Source: Vibrio rhodolitus (GTDB lineage Bacteria; Pseudomonadota; Gammaproteobacteria; Enterobacterales; Vibrionaceae). Taken from it: DNA of 64,000 nt. The stretch is from contig NZ_QLYZ01000003.1 in NCBI RefSeq assembly GCF_003350325.1, positions 300,848 through 364,847 of the forward strand, read 5' to 3'. Made by a program: the position numbers and the translations under genes. The notes under the pieces were generated by a model that was not told the origin of the DNA, made no database searches, and was given only the letters and a program-made list of their open reading frames with translations. Shown one piece after another: positions 61,221-64,000 of this stretch. How positions within the stretch are numbered: the stretch's first letter is position 1; every line of letters begins with the position of its first letter.

Positions 61221-62366
61221 ATGGGCAAGCTTACAAATTCAGTCGTTTATCAGTTGATCGAGAAAATGAATCCTTTTGCTCACTCACAGGCAAGGCTAGC
61301 GAGTGAAAAGGTGCGCCAACAGCGTATTGCACAATCTCCTCAATTTCATAACGGTAAAGTTGTTAGCCGTTTACCTAGGGTTATGAGTAATGAAAGCATG
61401 GCGAGTGTGATGAAAAAGTTCTTTTTGCAACGCTCATCGCTTAAACCAAGTGCGCCATTGCCCTATCAAGCGGTCGATGTAAGCTTGTTTAACACAGTCG
61501 CAATCTCTCCAAGGATCACTTGGCTTGGTCATTCGAGCTTGTTCATCGAGTTGGATGGCAAAAAATTGCTGGTTGATCCGGTGTTTGATTATGCTTCCCC
61601 TTGGTTTGCGAAAGGTATGTTCGCACGTAATGTTGCCGCGCCAATTCAACGTGACGCACTTCCGATACCTGACGCAATTATTATTTCTCATGATCATTAT
61701 GATCATCTTGAAGAAGCGACGGTGCGTTTTTATGCCAATAAAGATGTGCAGTTTATTGTGCCGCTAGCAGTGGGTCGTCACTTGGAAAAATGGGGTGTTT
61801 CACCAGAGAAGATTGAAGAGTTGGACTGGTGGCAATCGGCTAAAGTTGGCAGTGTTGAGCTTATCGCCGCTCCCGCGAATCATAATTCTGGCAGAACTGG
61901 ATTTGATTCCAATTCAACGCTGTGGGCCTCGTGGGTCATAAAAGGTGCAAGCGACTCTCTGTTTTACAGTGGCGACACTGCTTACGACAACCATTTCAAA
62001 CAGATTGGTGAGCGTTTCGGTCCGTTTGATATTGCCTTTATTGAAGTGGCGGCGAATGTGAAAGATGGCAAAGGTTTCCCTGTCGAGAACTGGGGACATA
62101 TGCAGGCGCGACATACTGCTAACGCGTACCAAGATCTCAACGCAAAAGTGTTAATGCCGGTGCATTGGTCAACTTATGAGTTGTTCTCCCATTATTGGGA
62201 TGAACCTATTTATGATTTGATTGAAGAAGTGCAAAAAATTGATGCCAAACTTATTACGCCAATGGTGGGTGAAAGCTTTGAATTACATTCAGCAATAAAT
62301 ACTAGAGATTGGTGGAATAAGCCAGAGTATACACTGTCGAAAGCCAAGTTAGGTTTTCAAAGCTAG
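61221..62366 (+). CDS. MBL-fold metallo-hydrolase (NAPE-PLD-like)
   Basis: A 381-residue metallo-beta-lactamase-fold hydrolase. The metal motif SHDHYDH is at residues 156-162, preceded by LGHSSLFIELDGKKLLVDPVF and followed by YSGDTAYD and PVHWSTYELF. This layout is that of the N-acyl-phosphatidylethanolamine phospholipase D/UlaG-like group. An extended N-terminal region (1-95) precedes the fold. The physiological substrate is unknown; control by the divergent TetR repressor suggests a response to a membrane-active or toxic compound. Confidence 0.9.
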   Translation: MGKLTNSVVYQLIEKMNPFAHSQARLASEKVRQQRIAQSPQFHNGKVVSRLPRVMSNESMASVMKKFFLQRSSLKPSAPLPYQAVDVSLFNTVAISPRITWLGHSSLFIELDGKKLLVDPVFDYASPWFAKGMFARNVAAPIQRDALPIPDAIIISHDHYDHLEEATVRFYANKDVQFIVPLAVGRHLEKWGVSPEKIEELDWWQSAKVGSVELIAAPANHNSGRTGFDSNSTLWASWVIKGASDSLFYSGDTAYDNHFKQIGERFGPFDIAFIEVAANVKDGKGFPVENWGHMQARHTANAYQDLNAKVLMPVHWSTYELFSHYWDEPIYDLIEEVQKIDAKLITPMVGESFELHSAINTRDWWNKPEYTLSKAKLGFQS

Positions 62367-62402
62367 TTAATACAACTAGCTATTAAATAAAGAATTATCG
62401 AA

Positions 62403-62427
62403 GCAGACCAGTTATTTGGTCTGTTTT
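62403..62427 (+). terminator. Terminator of the metallo-hydrolase gene
   Basis: CAGACC and GGTCTG around an eight-base loop, followed by TTTTT. Confidence 0.85.
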
Positions 62428-62503
62428 TCTTTGTGTGAAATATAAGCTCTTTTCAATCTTATACAAAATCATGTAGTGTGATTAAGTTCACATGGAGGTG
62501 GTT

Positions 62504-63751
62504 ATGGAAGCTGAGCAGAGTTTGTTTCAATGGCAGCGGGTTAAGAGGTTCAATTTTTCGATTTGGACTGTACTGGTTGGCGTTTTGGTCACCCGCACCA
62601 GTTATTTTATGGCTTGGCCGTTTTTGATTGTGTTTCTCTATCAAGATTATTCAGTCTCTGCGGTTGATGTCGGGGCGATGCTGGCAATATCGGCTCTAAT
62701 TGCTTCTATTACCGGGCTTTATTCGGGTTATCTATCTGACAAGTTTGGGCGCAAATTGGTGATGGCGGTTGGCAGCACGATTGCTGCTGGTGCATTTTCG
62801 GGAATAGGTTTAGCCACTGAAGTTTGGCAATTTTATCTGTTGGTGGTTCTGGCTGGATTAATGCGCCCTATGATAGAAGCGCCTTCTAAAGCGGTGATAA
62901 GTGATAACCTTGCGGATGTTAAAGACCGCGAACTAGCGCTCAATATCCGCTATTTTGTGATTAATTTGGGTGGCGCAATTGGCCCTTTGCTTGGCGTAAC
63001 CCTCGCTTTAGCTAAACCGCAGCTCTTGTTTCTAGCCACGGGGGCGGCGTTTGTTGTTTATCTGCTGCTTATCTTAGTCGGTATTGAGCGCAAAGGCAGC
63101 TATACCAGACCGGATACGTCGAATTTACCCAACTTTCGCGCGGCAATGCGGGTGATTGCCCAAGACAGAATCTTCCTATTGCTGCTGATCGCTAATTTTC
63201 TGATGATGTTTATTTACGCGCAGTTAGAGTCTTCTATTCCGCAAGTCATTGTTCGCGAGAGCCCTGAAAACGCGGCTAAGATTATTGCCAGCTTGGTGTT
63301 GGTGAATACGCTCACCATTGTTGTATTCCAGTTCCCTATGCTCAAGTGGTTGGAGAAAGTACCACTATTTACCCGCACGAGAATTGGTATGTCACTGATG
63401 GCGCTGGCACAGGTGGGTTTTATCTTTACACCAGCTGATTATCCGATAGGTTGGGCGCTAGCTTGTTTTGTGATTAGTTTGGGCGAGGTGATTGCTTTTC
63501 CTACCTTAAATGTACAGATTGACCGCTTAGCACCGCCACATTTACGCGGTTCGTATTTTGGTGCGGCAGCCTTGTACTCGTTAGGTTTTGCCGCCGGACC
63601 TTGGATAGGCGGTCTGATGATAGAGCACTTTAGTGCTTATTGGCTGTTTATACTCTGCTTACTGGTCAGTTTAGTGATGATATGGCTCTATTGGCGGGCT
63701 GAAGGGAGCACTGATGAAGATGACAAACAACAGGAGCCAGTGTTTCGATAG
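62504..63751 (+). CDS. MFS drug/organic-compound transporter (DHA1-like)
   Basis: A 415-residue transporter with twelve predicted membrane segments. The loop motif SGYLSDKFGRKLV between segments 2 and 3 is the MFS signature, and AGLMRPMIEAPSKAVI in segment 4 is typical of the MdtH-like drug:proton antiporters. The ATG at 62504 follows GGAGG; a slightly earlier ATG at 62492 has no ribosome binding site. The IS element begins nine bases after its stop, so its natural downstream region has been displaced. Confidence 0.9.
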   Translation: MEAEQSLFQWQRVKRFNFSIWTVLVGVLVTRTSYFMAWPFLIVFLYQDYSVSAVDVGAMLAISALIASITGLYSGYLSDKFGRKLVMAVGSTIAAGAFSGIGLATEVWQFYLLVVLAGLMRPMIEAPSKAVISDNLADVKDRELALNIRYFVINLGGAIGPLLGVTLALAKPQLLFLATGAAFVVYLLLILVGIERKGSYTRPDTSNLPNFRAAMRVIAQDRIFLLLLIANFLMMFIYAQLESSIPQVIVRESPENAAKIIASLVLVNTLTIVVFQFPMLKWLEKVPLFTRTRIGMSLMALAQVGFIFTPADYPIGWALACFVISLGEVIAFPTLNVQIDRLAPPHLRGSYFGAAALYSLGFAAGPWIGGLMIEHFSAYWLFILCLLVSLVMIWLYWRAEGSTDEDDKQQEPVFR

Positions 63752-63760
63752 TTAACGATC

Positions 63761-64000
63761 TGTCTCGTCCTAAAATACGTTGACAGTTTTATGCTAAGCC
63801 AACTGCGTTAGCAGCTGGCTTTTTTCATGAACCTCATTTGGGGTTTTCATCCCGAGGCTAAGATGTGGTCTCATATTGTTATAGATACTAATAGACTCTT
63901 TTACTAGTTGGTTGAGCTCTTTGATGTCTTGACACCTATTGAGTAGGAACTCTTGTTTTAGTATCCCATTGACTCTCTCTGCTAACGCATTCTGGTAGCA
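63761..64000 (-). mobile_element. IS3-family insertion sequence, right end (element continues past window)
   Basis: The terminal repeat begins TGTCTCGTCCTAAAATACGT at 63761, directly followed by the 3' end of an IS3-type transposase gene read on the minus strand. The other end and the target-site duplication lie outside the window, so completeness cannot be judged. Confidence 0.8.
63794..64000 (-). CDS. IS3-family transposase OrfB, C-terminal part
   Basis: The last 68 residues of a DDE integrase-type transposase. NALAERVNGILKQEFL contains the catalytic Glu of the DDE triad, with the conserved Lys seven residues later; YNNMRPHLSLGMKTPNEVH is the typical IS3 tail. The gene's 5' part and OrfA are outside the window. 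The C-terminal codons contain a terminator-like hairpin (GCCAaCTGC/GCAGcTGGC then T-run on the plus strand), which would stop transcripts entering from the MFS gene. Confidence 0.85.
   Translation of the reverse strand, partial: CYQNALAERVNGILKQEFLLNRCQDIKELNQLVKESISIYNNMRPHLSLGMKTPNEVHEKSQLLTQLA

Overview
The window reads as Vibrio DNA, most likely the second chromosome of a Vibrio species. Three observations support this. It carries a 159-residue VemP-type arrest peptide in front of a second secD-secF pair, an arrangement described in Vibrio. It has the VF530-type small protein. It also has thrS-infC-rpmI-rplT beside accessory metabolic genes; in V. cholerae those four translation genes are on chromosome II. 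Gene density is high and strands are mixed. I see no tRNA, rRNA, CRISPR array, prophage or integron cassette. The only mobile DNA is the end of an IS3-family element at the right edge.

Layout. 0-4.6 kb: 3' part of class I HMG-CoA reductase, a DUF3147-like membrane protein, a small lipoprotein, a chemotaxis receptor and a one-domain voltage-gated cation channel. 4.6-10 kb: divergent ppsA/ppsR, an exported unknown and an aldehyde dehydrogenase. 10.1-13.5 kb: the vemP-secD2-secF2 export operon. 13.7-20.4 kb: HAD phosphatase, ABM-type monooxygenase, GlxA-type regulator, rhodanese, a tiny His-rich membrane protein with an MFS transporter, a TauE/SafE permease, YccF and a winged-helix/nuclease-like protein. 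20.5-24.5 kb: a cache-degenerate-GGDEF protein and glgX. 25-28.5 kb: response regulator, histidine kinase and sugar-binding protein in one tight operon. 29-34 kb: soxR, AEC transporter, patatin, a P-loop kinase, and a LysR gene divergent from a flavodoxin-fold/SnoaL fusion. 34-44.3 kb: small membrane proteins, YqfB, RlhA, UspE-like protein, Maa, a TPR-GAF-GGDEF protein and an RluA-family synthase. 44.4-50.9 kb: the glutathione-dependent formaldehyde pathway (fghA, adhC) with a divergent LysR gene, a siderophore reductase, LysE and Lrp family genes and a porin. 51-56.3 kb: a second chemotaxis receptor and thrS-infC-rpmI-rplT. 56.6-64 kb: periplasmic 5'-nucleotidase, VF530, an oxidoreductase/VOC group, a TetR gene divergent from a metallo-hydrolase, an MFS transporter and the IS end.

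How the genes work together. Several neighbours form recognisable functional units: PpsR controls PpsA; VemP senses export and sets SecDF2 level; AdhC and FghA convert S-hydroxymethylglutathione to formate; IF3, L35 and L20 are co-expressed with ThrRS. Regulatory DNA is readable in places: a 16/18 SoxR box before soxR, a doubled TetR operator, and a hairpin before thrS whose seven-base loop carries the GGU threonine anticodon.

I found no clearly new large system. The best candidates for follow-up are the channel with a calcium-channel-like filter (TFEDWTD), the RR-HK-sugar-binding-protein triad without a permease, the flavodoxin-fold/SnoaL fusion, the His-rich micropeptide coupled to an MFS pump, and a possible small RNA ending at an unassigned terminator near 28.87 kb. 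All functional statements come from reading the sequence and from family knowledge; no database search was run.
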